A DNA stretch of 14,233 bases, taken from assembly GCF_035306585.1 (NCBI RefSeq), contig NZ_DATGNU010000097.1, forward strand, positions 1 through 14,233. The letters are read 5' to 3'. Position 1 is the first letter of the stretch, and each line of letters opens with the position of its first letter. The notes under the pieces were generated by a model that did not search any database, was not told the DNA's origin, and saw nothing but the letters and a program-made list of their open reading frames with translations. This document shows positions 1-7,614 of the stretch, in pieces. Source of the DNA: Galbibacter sp035306585. GTDB taxonomy: Bacteria > Bacteroidota > Bacteroidia > Flavobacteriales > Flavobacteriaceae. The translations under genes and the position numbers were made by a program.

Positions 1-1
1 T

Positions 2-1564
2 GATGTGGCCACGGACGATGCGGTTAGTAATGCTGTTGGTACGGTAAATAGTAACAACTACCGCGAGGTTGCCACTGGGCAGTGGACCGCTCAAAACAAT
101 CCTTTTGATCAATGGAGAAACGCACGTGCCGCAATTCAGTATATCAACATCTTCTTAGCAGAGGCCGATAAAGTTACTTGGTCTACAGATGAGCAAATTA
201 GTCAGATGTTTAACGATCGACTTAAAGGAGAGGCATACGGGTTAAGAGCATTGTATATGTACTACCTTTTACGTACTTCCTCTGGGTGGGCTAACGGTGA
301 ACTTTTAGGGGTGCCGATTTTATTGGAACCAGAAGAAACTGGATCTGATTTTAATCAGCCAAGAGCCACATTCGAGCAGTGTATGCAACAATTATATCAG
401 GATGTAGCCCAAGCAGAGATACTACTCCCTTTGGATTATGAAACCGTAGAAACACTTCCAGAAGGTTATTCAAACCTAGCGGATTACAACCGAGTTTTTG
501 GGGAGTATGCCAAACAGAGGATGACTGGAAGAATAGCTAAAACCATTAGAGCGCAAGCCGCTTTACTGGCTGCTAGTCCAGCTTACGCGCAAGGAAGTAC
601 TACCACTTGGGCTGATGTAGCCAATTACGCCGCTGAGGTGCTAGTTGAAAATGGAGGCGTAGCTGGTATTGCAGAAAACGGACATACCTGGTATAAAAAT
701 ACTTCCATCATAAGTGGAATTGGAGGTGGTAACAACCCACCAGAGATTATTTGGAGAACTGATGTGGTAGAAACCAATGATTTGGAGAGACGTAATTTCC
801 CACCAACACTATTTGGTGAGGGAGAGATTAATCCAACTCAAAACTTAGTGGATGCATTCCCAATGGCAAATGGTTATCCTATTGATGATCCAGCTAGTGG
901 ATTTGATCCTTCAAATCCTTATGCTAATAGAGATCCAAGATTAAACCACTATGTGGTGGTGAATCAAAGTACTGCAGGAGCCAATAATGTGACCATTACT
1001 ACAGCAGCCGATGGCACCACCAACGATGCCTTAAATGCTGTTGAAACTTCAACTAGGACAGGTTATTATCTAAGAAAACTGCTAAGGCAAGACGTTAATT
1101 TAGACCCTGTGGTGAATAATACACAGCAACATTATACCTCAAGAATGCGCTATACTGAGTTATATCTGATTTACGCTGAGGCAGCTAATGAAGCTTGGGG
1201 ACCAAAAGGTACTGGAGCCCATGGTTTCTCAGCCTATGATGTTATCTCTAGAATACGTGAGCGTGCAGGGATTACCCAACCAGATGCGTATCTAGAGGCT
1301 ATGGCACAAGATCCAACGAGCATGCGAGAACTTATTAGAAACGAACGTCGATTAGAACTCTGTTTTGAAGGATTCCGTTTTTGGGATATACGTCGCTGGG
1401 GAAATGATTTAACCACTCCAGCTAGTGGAGTAAGTATCACTAATAATACTCATCAAACCATAACGGTAGAAAATAGGGTTTTTGAAGATTATATGCAATA
1501 TGGTCCAATCCCTTTTAGTGAGGTTTTAAAATATGATAAGCTTATTCAAAACCAAGGATGGTAG
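2..1564 (+). CDS. SusD/RagB family glycan-binding lipoprotein, 5'-truncated by window edge
   Basis: Outer-membrane glycan-binding partner of a SusC-type TonB-dependent transporter; it would capture xylan fragments at the cell surface. About 520 residues are visible in a frame open to the window edge, so the GTG at position 5 is not taken as the start. The signal peptide, lipidated Cys and roughly the first 50-80 residues are missing. Family hallmarks seen: the N-terminal ATDDA segment, the helical stretch DQWRNARAAIQYIN, RLKGEAYGLRALYMYYLL, the SusD-type segment MRYTELYLIYAEAANEA, then RNERRLELCFEGFRFWDIRRWG-like sequence close to the C-terminus and the usual ending YGPIPFSEVLKYDKLIQNQGW-like. 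The next gene starts 34 bp after the stop, so the two are probably co-transcribed. SusC is expected immediately upstream, outside the window. Xylan specificity is inferred from the downstream enzymes; binding residues cannot be read from sequence. Confidence 0.95.
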   Translation, partial: DVATDDAVSNAVGTVNSNNYREVATGQWTAQNNPFDQWRNARAAIQYINIFLAEADKVTWSTDEQISQMFNDRLKGEAYGLRALYMYYLLRTSSGWANGELLGVPILLEPEETGSDFNQPRATFEQCMQQLYQDVAQAEILLPLDYETVETLPEGYSNLADYNRVFGEYAKQRMTGRIAKTIRAQAALLAASPAYAQGSTTTWADVANYAAEVLVENGGVAGIAENGHTWYKNTSIISGIGGGNNPPEIIWRTDVVETNDLERRNFPPTLFGEGEINPTQNLVDAFPMANGYPIDDPASGFDPSNPYANRDPRLNHYVVVNQSTAGANNVTITTAADGTTNDALNAVETSTRTGYYLRKLLRQDVNLDPVVNNTQQHYTSRMRYTELYLIYAEAANEAWGPKGTGAHGFSAYDVISRIRERAGITQPDAYLEAMAQDPTSMRELIRNERRLELCFEGFRFWDIRRWGNDLTTPASGVSITNNTHQTITVENRVFEDYMQYGPIPFSEVLKYDKLIQNQGW

Positions 1565-1598
1565 TAAGTCCGTCCCTTTTATAAACAAAGAAAACAAT

Positions 1599-2630
1599 AT
1601 GAAAATCAAACTCTATATAGCAGCATTACTTATTTTTTCAGGTTTGACTTCTTGTCATAATGATAAGGCTGAATTTGATGACTATCAGTTCCAAACGGTT
1701 TATTTTGCTTACCAATACCCGGTGAGGACAATTACCTTTGGTGAAGATATTTTTGATACCACATTAGACAACCAAGGAAAGACCAAAATAATGGCAACCA
1801 TTGGAGGGACTTACCACAATGATCGCGATGTTCGTATCAATTTTCAGGTCGATAACACTATAACCGAAAACCTACTTTTCGAGGAGGGTGGTGAGAAGAT
1901 CCTACCTATGCCAGAGAATTATTATACTCTTAATTCCAACGAGATCAAAATACCAAAAGGCGAGATTGCTGGTGGTGTGGAGGTTCAATTTAGCGATGCT
2001 TTTTTTGCGGATCCACTGGCCACTAGTAGAAACTATGTTATCCCGCTTCAAATGACCAATGTGGTCAATGCAGATTCTGTTTTGTCAGGAAGACCTCTTG
2101 CGGCCAATCCTAGAAAAGCAGTTGCGGATGATTGGGATGTTTTACCTAAGGATTACATCTTATACGCAGTAAAATATATCAACACTTGGGAAGGAAATTA
2201 TTTGCGTCGTGGTGTTGATGTCATTAAAGGAACCCCAGGAAATGAAAGTCTTGACGATACAGTGGTTAGACATCAACAATATGTTGAGGATGATCAAGTC
2301 ATAGGGCTTTCAACGCGTAGTCTAACTGAAACTTCATTGGACTTGACTTTTCAAAATAGCGAAGGATACGCAGTGAACTGTACCTTAATCTTAAGCTTTG
2401 ATGATGCTGGGAACTGTACCATTAGTGCAGGTTCTGATCAGTATACCGCTAGCGGAAGTGGGAAGTTTGTGAAAGATGGAGAGAAGGAAAGTTGGGGAGG
2501 CGAAGACCGTGATGCCCTTTACCTAGAGTATCAAGTGAACATGGATGAAATTTCTGTAAGTACCATAGATACGCTAGTTCTTAGAGATCGTGGTGTGGCC
2601 ATGGAGACCTTTTCACCTGTAGTAGAATAA
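1599..2630 (+). CDS. DUF1735-type (BT_3987-like) surface lipoprotein with DUF5627-like C-terminus
   Basis: A 343-residue lipoprotein in the position usually held by a SusE/F-like surface glycan-binding protein. The frame is open from 1533, but that start would lie inside susD. The ATG at 1599 gives a proper lipoprotein signal: a charged start (MKIK), a hydrophobic core and lipobox GLTSC with Cys19, so I chose it. Residues ~30-160 resemble the DUF1735 beta-sandwich (FAYQYPVRTITFGED, NYYTLNSNEIKIPKGE, RNYVIPLQMT). Residues ~180-343 (DYILYAVKYINTWEGNYLRRG onward) look like the DUF5627 partner domain found with DUF1735 in Bacteroidota PULs; this second assignment is from memory of the family and less certain. 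No catalytic motif is seen. Binding of xylan or its oligosaccharides is inferred from context. The gap to the next gene is only 20 bp, indicating an operon. Confidence 0.85.
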   Translation: MKIKLYIAALLIFSGLTSCHNDKAEFDDYQFQTVYFAYQYPVRTITFGEDIFDTTLDNQGKTKIMATIGGTYHNDRDVRINFQVDNTITENLLFEEGGEKILPMPENYYTLNSNEIKIPKGEIAGGVEVQFSDAFFADPLATSRNYVIPLQMTNVVNADSVLSGRPLAANPRKAVADDWDVLPKDYILYAVKYINTWEGNYLRRGVDVIKGTPGNESLDDTVVRHQQYVEDDQVIGLSTRSLTETSLDLTFQNSEGYAVNCTLILSFDDAGNCTISAGSDQYTASGSGKFVKDGEKESWGGEDRDALYLEYQVNMDEISVSTIDTLVLRDRGVAMETFSPVVE

Positions 2631-2650
2631 AATTTAAAACAAAATCGATT

Positions 2651-4786
2651 ATGCAATATATAAATCGTTTTCTCGTATATAGCGGCGTTTTAGCTATGGT
2701 CTTTTCCTGCGCCGACCTAGATCCATTAGAATTTGCAGTGGAAAAACCAAAAGCTATTCAGGCGCAAGAAGAATTAAATGAATATGAACCTCTTAAAAGT
2801 TATATCGACAGTAGTTCAAATCCTAAGTTTAAATTAGGCGGAGCCGTTTCATTATCTGACTATGTCAATAAAGGCCTTGCCTACCGATTGATCAATAAAA
2901 ACTTCCATGAACTAACCTTAGGTTACGGAATGAAGCATGGTGCTGTGGTACAAGCTGACGGAACCATAGAACTAAGGCAGGTCAATGAACTTATCGCGGC
3001 GGCAGAAGCCGTAGGAACCTCGGTATTTGGACACACTCTTACCTGGCACGCCAATCAAAATGCAAGTTATTTAAACGGGACACTTGCTCCTCTTGTTATT
3101 GAATCTCCTTCTTTTCCAAATGATTTGGATAAAGCAGGGTTGGAAGATGGGAGTCTATCTGGATATACCACTAATAGCCAAGGATTAAGTATCGTAGATG
3201 GACAAGGAATTGGAGAAGGGACCAATGCTATTGAAATTCAAGTAGCCTCAGCAAATGAGGACCCTGGAGCTGTTCGATTGACCACTCCAGATATTCCAGT
3301 GGTTGCGGGACATGAATACGAAGTGATATTTTATATAAAATCAGACCAGCCTGGACAAGGACGAATATCATTCGAAGGTTTAAATGAGAATACCCCCGCG
3401 TTGGACTATGATTCAGATGGAGAAGCAACTGAATTCTTTCAAACAGGTTTTTCTTGGAATGAAGTACGATTCAAAGTGAAGGATTTTGCAGGGGATAGTT
3501 TTAGCTTAAACTTTGATTTTGGTTATAGCGCTGGAGTAACCTATACAATTGATGTTAATAACCTTTATGTATACGATACCCAGGGTGACCTGATTGTTAG
3601 CAATTTGGTTGAAAACGGAGATTTTGAAACAGGAACTGGCTGGGGAGGCTGGGGTAATAATGCTCAAATGGGCGTAACCCAAGATGGTCTTGGATATGGG
3701 AATCAAGGAAAGGCATTTTTCTTAACCAATCCATCGATAACAGGGGGATTTTGGGAAGTACAATCTGTCTACGAATTTCCAGAAGCTTTGACTAATGGAG
3801 AAATGTATACCCTGAGTTTTTGGGTAAAAGGGGATGCAGAAGGTATCATCCGACCAGAATTACAAAGCCCTGATTACAGCTCCAATGGATTTGGACAAGT
3901 AAACGTAAACCAAGAATGGCAACGCGTTGAACTTTCCACAACCGCAACGGCAGCTGACCGTCAAAGACTCATCGTTAGTTATGGAGAATTTGCAGGAACA
4001 GTATATATCGATAATGTATCTCTGACTAGCGCCTCTGGAGGTGGCGGGTCTACCACCATACTAATAAGAGACGATGAGGTGAAAAAAGCCATCGTTGAAC
4101 AAGAATTAGAACGCTGGATTGAAACTATGGTTACGGGACTTCCCTATGTCAATGCATGGGATGTAGTTAATGAACCAATGGATGACGGAAATCCCTATGA
4201 GTTAAAAAGCGCCCAAACCGATTCCGATATAAGTAGCGATGAATTTTACTGGCAAGATTATCTAGGAAAAGATTATGCCGTAAAAGCATTTAATCTTGCT
4301 CGGGAATTCGGAAAACCGGAAGACCTCTTATTTATAAATGACTATAATTTAGAGTACAATTTAGACAAATGTAAGGGTCTGATTGACTATGTGTCCTACA
4401 TTGAAAGTCAAGGGGCTACAGTGGATGGAATTGGAACTCAAATGCACATTAGTATTGATTCTGATAAAGATAAAATTACTGAAATGTTTAAGCTTCTGGC
4501 TCAAACAGGAAAATTAGTTAAGGTATCGGAACTTGATGTTAGAACAAATACTTCAGAGGCCACAGAGGAGATTCTTCAACTTCAAGCGGAGATGTACGCC
4601 TATGTGGTACAAGCATATATTGATAATGTCCCAAAAGAACAACGCTATGGTATTACCGTATGGGGAATCAGTGATAGTCCAGAGGACGCAAGCTGGTTAC
4701 CAGGAGAATTTCAAGGTCTATGGGATATTAATTTGAACAGAAAGCCAGCGTACCAAAGTTTCGCTGAAGCATTAAAAGGACTTTAA
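2651..4786 (+). CDS. GH10 endo-beta-1,4-xylanase lipoprotein, catalytic domain split by two CBM4/9-like modules
   Basis: A 711-residue endo-xylanase, likely anchored on the cell surface, making the first cuts in xylan. The signal peptide ends in VFSC (lipid Cys20), followed by acidic residues (D22, D24). GH10 sequence starts at ~47; GHTLTWH (127-133) is the conserved strand-3 motif. The barrel is then interrupted by ~155-463, which holds two carbohydrate-binding modules: ~160-310, and ~315-460 beginning NLVENGDFETGTGWGGW, both CBM4/9-like. A GGGGS linker (463-467) leads back to GH10: WDVVNEP with acid/base Glu508, VSELD with nucleophile Glu627, and WGISDSPEDASW near the end. Both catalytic Glu are present, so the enzyme should be active. 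This split design is known from xylan PULs of gut Bacteroides and Prevotella. The usual GH10 ENxMK motif reads GYGMK (91-95), so the Glu-Asn pair is missing. The next GH10 gene follows after a 266-bp structured gap. Confidence 0.95.
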   Translation: MQYINRFLVYSGVLAMVFSCADLDPLEFAVEKPKAIQAQEELNEYEPLKSYIDSSSNPKFKLGGAVSLSDYVNKGLAYRLINKNFHELTLGYGMKHGAVVQADGTIELRQVNELIAAAEAVGTSVFGHTLTWHANQNASYLNGTLAPLVIESPSFPNDLDKAGLEDGSLSGYTTNSQGLSIVDGQGIGEGTNAIEIQVASANEDPGAVRLTTPDIPVVAGHEYEVIFYIKSDQPGQGRISFEGLNENTPALDYDSDGEATEFFQTGFSWNEVRFKVKDFAGDSFSLNFDFGYSAGVTYTIDVNNLYVYDTQGDLIVSNLVENGDFETGTGWGGWGNNAQMGVTQDGLGYGNQGKAFFLTNPSITGGFWEVQSVYEFPEALTNGEMYTLSFWVKGDAEGIIRPELQSPDYSSNGFGQVNVNQEWQRVELSTTATAADRQRLIVSYGEFAGTVYIDNVSLTSASGGGGSTTILIRDDEVKKAIVEQELERWIETMVTGLPYVNAWDVVNEPMDDGNPYELKSAQTDSDISSDEFYWQDYLGKDYAVKAFNLAREFGKPEDLLFINDYNLEYNLDKCKGLIDYVSYIESQGATVDGIGTQMHISIDSDKDKITEMFKLLAQTGKLVKVSELDVRTNTSEATEEILQLQAEMYAYVVQAYIDNVPKEQRYGITVWGISDSPEDASWLPGEFQGLWDINLNRKPAYQSFAEALKGL

Positions 4787-4869
4787 TAGCTATAGTTTTA
4801 TGAATTAGATACTTAAAATAACCATACATATATTTAATTTTAGTCAAGTGTAGTTTTACACACCATAGT

Positions 4870-4955
4870 TCTCCTAACCTAAGGAAGCTTGTTTATTGGA
4901 AAGCGCGGTGACGCTAAAATCCAGTATACTAATAAGCTTTCCTGGGCTTAGGAGA
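4870..4955 (+). repeat. Long nested imperfect hairpin in the gap between the two GH10 genes
   Basis: The 86-nt segment folds on itself almost end to end. The outer arms 4870-4893 and 4931-4955 give 23 pairs (starting TCTCCTAA/TTAGGAGA), interrupted only by single bulged bases at 4882, 4938 and 4947. A middle stem pairs 4894-4900 with 4920-4926 (one G-U), and an inner stem pairs AGCG 4902-4905 with CGCT 4912-4915 around loop CGGTGA. No T-run follows on either strand, so it is not an intrinsic terminator. A small hairpin, GTGTA 4848-4852 with TACAC 4857-4861, precedes it. It could be an RNA processing or stability element that sets relative expression of the two xylanases, or a small palindromic mobile or REP-like repeat. 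I see no second copy in the window. The pairing was checked base by base; the function is unknown. Confidence 0.7.
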
Positions 4956-4993
4956 CCTGTTTGATAGTAATAAAGAAAAAACCAACAATACTC

Positions 4994-5027
4994 AACCTTG
5001 ATAAAAGATCATTACAATAACAAGGTT
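4994..5027 (+). repeat. Inverted repeat (hairpin) in the leader of the second GH10 gene
   Basis: AACCTTG at 4994-5000 and CAAGGTT at 5021-5027 are perfect 7-bp complements separated by 20 nt, ending 25 nt before the next start codon. A TTTTT run lies at 5034-5038, 6 nt past the stem, which is too far for a convincing terminator. AGGTTAG at 5023-5029 is also a perfect complement of CTAACCT at 4874-4880, in the left arm of the long upstream hairpin, so an alternative pairing is possible. It may be an operator for a regulator or a leader RNA structure; the sequence does not decide. Confidence 0.4.
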
Positions 5028-5052
5028 AGCGCATTTTTAAATAAACAACGGT

Positions 5053-6201
5053 ATGTTAAAAAGAACCCATATGAGGATTATGACACTAATGTGCTATGCA
5101 GTAATAAGCTTTTCTATCTGTACGATCCAAAAAGCAGTAGCCCAAAGTGAGCCTAGCACGCAAATGACCCTTAAAGACGCTTACAAGGATAAATTTTACA
5201 TAGGAACAGCCCTAAACGCATGGCAGCTAATGGGAAATAAACCAAGCGAAATGCACATTGCTCAGAGTCAATTTAATTCTATAGTTGCTGAGAATGTCAT
5301 GAAGAGTGGAAGAATACAAGCAAAAGAAGGCGAATTTAACTTTGAGCTTGCCGATAAATTTGTAGAATTTGGGGAGAAAAACAATATGCATATACACGGA
5401 CACACTCTAATATGGCATTCCCAGGCTCCAAGATGGTTCTTTACAGATCAACAAGGTAATTTGGTGTCCAAAGAAGTACTTACCGAGCGAATGAAAACCC
5501 ATATTTTCACCGTTGTTGGAAGGTATAAAGGAAGAATAGATTCTTGGGATGTGGTCAATGAAGCCATTGAGGATGATGGGAGCTACCGCAATAGTAAGTT
5601 CTATCAAATTTTAGGAGAAGATTTTATTAAACTTGCTTTTAAATTTGCTCATCAAGCCGATCCAGAGGCTGAGCTGTATTACAATGATTATTCGATGGCT
5701 ATTCCAAGTAAGCGAAATGGGGTCGTTAAAATGGTTAAAAAATTAAAAGATGAAGGCATTCCTATCCATGGTATCGGAATGCAAGGGCATATAGGGTTAA
5801 ACCATCCAGATATAAAAGAATTTGATAAAAGTTTAGAGACTTATTCTCAATTAGGGAAGGTTATGATTACCGAACTAGAACTCAGCGTGCTTCCGTCTCC
5901 ATGGGGTGATGCTGGAGCAGAACTCTCAGACACCTACACCTATGAGGATAAGATGAATCCATTTCCCAATGGACTGCCTGAGGATGTCCAAAGACAGTTT
6001 ACCCAGCGATATGTAAAATTTTTCAAACTTTTCTTAAAGCATAGTGACCATATAAGTAGGGTTGCACTTTGGGGAATTAACGATGGCAATTCATGGAAAA
6101 ATAACTGGCCTGTTAGAGGAAGAACAGATTATCCGCTACTTTTTGATCGTGATAACCAAGCTAAGCCCGTAGTGAAAGAACTAATAGAATTAGTGCGATA
6201 A
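5053..6201 (+). CDS. GH10 endo-beta-1,4-xylanase, compact secreted/periplasmic form
   Basis: A 382-residue single-domain xylanase that would cut imported xylo-oligosaccharides or xylan. The signal peptide ends AVA|Q (cleavage after residue 30) with no lipobox, so it is probably periplasmic or secreted rather than surface-anchored. ATG 5053 places K3 and R4 ahead of the hydrophobic stretch; ATG 5071 (Met7) would also give a workable signal. The GH10 domain spans ~38-380 with all key motifs: AENVMK (79-84), GHTLIWHSQ (116-124), WDVVNEA with acid/base Glu170, ITELE with nucleophile Glu274 (family form is usually ITELD), and WGINDGNSW near 340-348. Length matches an ordinary stand-alone GH10. It differs from the preceding GH10 in lacking binding modules and in keeping the ENxMK motif, so the two are not recent duplicates. 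The esterase gene starts 36 bp downstream, consistent with one operon. Confidence 0.96.
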   Translation: MLKRTHMRIMTLMCYAVISFSICTIQKAVAQSEPSTQMTLKDAYKDKFYIGTALNAWQLMGNKPSEMHIAQSQFNSIVAENVMKSGRIQAKEGEFNFELADKFVEFGEKNNMHIHGHTLIWHSQAPRWFFTDQQGNLVSKEVLTERMKTHIFTVVGRYKGRIDSWDVVNEAIEDDGSYRNSKFYQILGEDFIKLAFKFAHQADPEAELYYNDYSMAIPSKRNGVVKMVKKLKDEGIPIHGIGMQGHIGLNHPDIKEFDKSLETYSQLGKVMITELELSVLPSPWGDAGAELSDTYTYEDKMNPFPNGLPEDVQRQFTQRYVKFFKLFLKHSDHISRVALWGINDGNSWKNNWPVRGRTDYPLLFDRDNQAKPVVKELIELVR

Positions 6202-6237
6202 TTTCTCAAAACAACCTGGGTATTAAAAGATAATAAG

Positions 6238-7572
6238 ATGAGACAACGATCACTAATTACTTTGATGTTATTTGTGTTTTCAGGAACATTGACCGCCCAA
6301 TTTTCACAGCATGCCTTGGACAGTATTAATCGTTTAAATACTGCAGATCATAAATTGATGATGGATAAATTGGGTATTGAATCTTTAAGACCGGGACCTT
6401 CAGGGGATCCAAATGCACCAAATGCTGCAAATTCAGATGAATCAAAGGTACGCTCCTTTGAACTGCCAGAATTACTGAACTTTAATAATGGCACTACTGT
6501 CAGTTCTGTTTCCCAGTGGGAAGAGCGTCGTTTAGAAATATATGAAGCTTTTGACACTGAGGTTTATGGACGTTTTCCAGAGAAGATACCAGAAGTACAC
6601 TGGAAGGTGATTGCCGAAAAAGATTCCGTAATTGGTCAATACCCAGTTGTTGTTCAAAAGCTTTTAGGGGTTGTTGACAATACCTCTTACCCTAATATTA
6701 AGGTGTGTATTGAAATGACTTTAACCCTTCCAACGGATTATAAAAAGGTACCCGTAATATTAAAATTTGATTGGCAGTTCCCAGCAGGATTTAATCCAGC
6801 AAGGCAGCAGAAAATCCCATGGCAAGAACAATTGTTAGCCGAAGGATTTGGTTATGCTTCCTTGATTCCCACAAGTTATCAAGCAGATAATGGTGCTGGA
6901 CTTTCATCGGGAATCATAGGTCTGGTAAATAAGGGAGAACCTCGAAAATTAGAGGATTGGGGCACCTTAAAAGCTTGGGCATGGGGTGCAAGTAGAGCAC
7001 TCGATTATTTTAAGAGTCACCCGAGGGTAAATGAGAAAAAGGTTGCCATAGAAGGACTTTCACGTTATGGTAAGGCCGCCATGGTAACCATGGCCTATGA
7101 CAAGCGATTTGCTGCAGGATTTATCGGTTCTGCTGGAGCTGGTGGAACAAAGATCCTCAGACGTAATTTTGGGGAGCAGTTAGAAAATTTGGCCTCTAGT
7201 TTCGAGTACCATTGGTTTGCTCCTAATTTTATAAAATACGCAGGGCCCTTAACGGTTGATGATTTGCCTGTGGATGCTCATCATTTAATAGCGCTCGCTG
7301 CCCCAAGACCAGTGTTCATAAGTGCTGGGGATCCAAGTGTTGAGGGCAATTGGGTCGATGCTAAAGGAATGTTTTTAGCCAGTTTGCATGCAAGTGAGGC
7401 CTACAAACTCTACGCAGAAAAAGGGTTGTCAGCATTACAATACCCCGAAGTAGGAGAATTTCTTTCCCAAGGAAAGCTCGTTTTTAGGATCCATGAAGGT
7501 GGACATACAGTAGAGCCGAATTGGCAATATTTTATAAGCTTTATTAAACCAATTTTTAAATCCTCAAAATAA
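6238..7572 (+). CDS. CE15 glucuronoyl esterase (4-O-methylglucuronoyl methylesterase-like)
   Basis: An exported alpha/beta-hydrolase of 444 residues that would cleave esters between xylan glucuronic acid side chains and alcohols such as lignin. The signal peptide is cleaved after TLTA (residue 20). Family marks: VYGRFP (109-114), EGLSRYGKAA with nucleophile Ser275 and oxyanion Arg276 (the GxSRxGK motif), a GAGG..RRNFGE segment (300-313), HWFAPNF (325-331), and EGGHT with catalytic His423. The canonical acid position, just before the GAGG segment (usually an ESG motif in fungal enzymes), reads GSAG with Ser298 instead of Glu. Acids at D365, E369 or D374 in the loop DPSVEGNWVD may serve instead, as alternative acid positions are reported in some bacterial CE15. 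The Cys found in fungal GCSR is Leu274. Such genes are often loosely labelled acetylxylan esterase. The gap to the next gene is 42 bp. Confidence 0.88.
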   Translation: MRQRSLITLMLFVFSGTLTAQFSQHALDSINRLNTADHKLMMDKLGIESLRPGPSGDPNAPNAANSDESKVRSFELPELLNFNNGTTVSSVSQWEERRLEIYEAFDTEVYGRFPEKIPEVHWKVIAEKDSVIGQYPVVVQKLLGVVDNTSYPNIKVCIEMTLTLPTDYKKVPVILKFDWQFPAGFNPARQQKIPWQEQLLAEGFGYASLIPTSYQADNGAGLSSGIIGLVNKGEPRKLEDWGTLKAWAWGASRALDYFKSHPRVNEKKVAIEGLSRYGKAAMVTMAYDKRFAAGFIGSAGAGGTKILRRNFGEQLENLASSFEYHWFAPNFIKYAGPLTVDDLPVDAHHLIALAAPRPVFISAGDPSVEGNWVDAKGMFLASLHASEAYKLYAEKGLSALQYPEVGEFLSQGKLVFRIHEGGHTVEPNWQYFISFIKPIFKSSK

Positions 7573-7614
7573 AAGAAAAGTAACGTCAACTAAATAATAA
7601 TAACAGCCATTACA

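Noticed and set aside
1533..1598. In-frame upstream extension of the DUF1735 lipoprotein gene
   Set aside because: It overlaps the end of susD, and the ATG at 1599 gives a standard lipoprotein signal peptide with GLTSC.
4870..4955. Reading the long intergenic hairpin as a rho-independent terminator
   Set aside because: No T-run follows the stem on either strand, and PUL genes continue downstream in the same direction.
5116..5127. Possible lipobox around Cys23 (SFSIC) of the second GH10
   Set aside because: The residue before Cys is Ile, which does not fit a lipobox, and a good signal peptidase I site (AVA|Q) follows.
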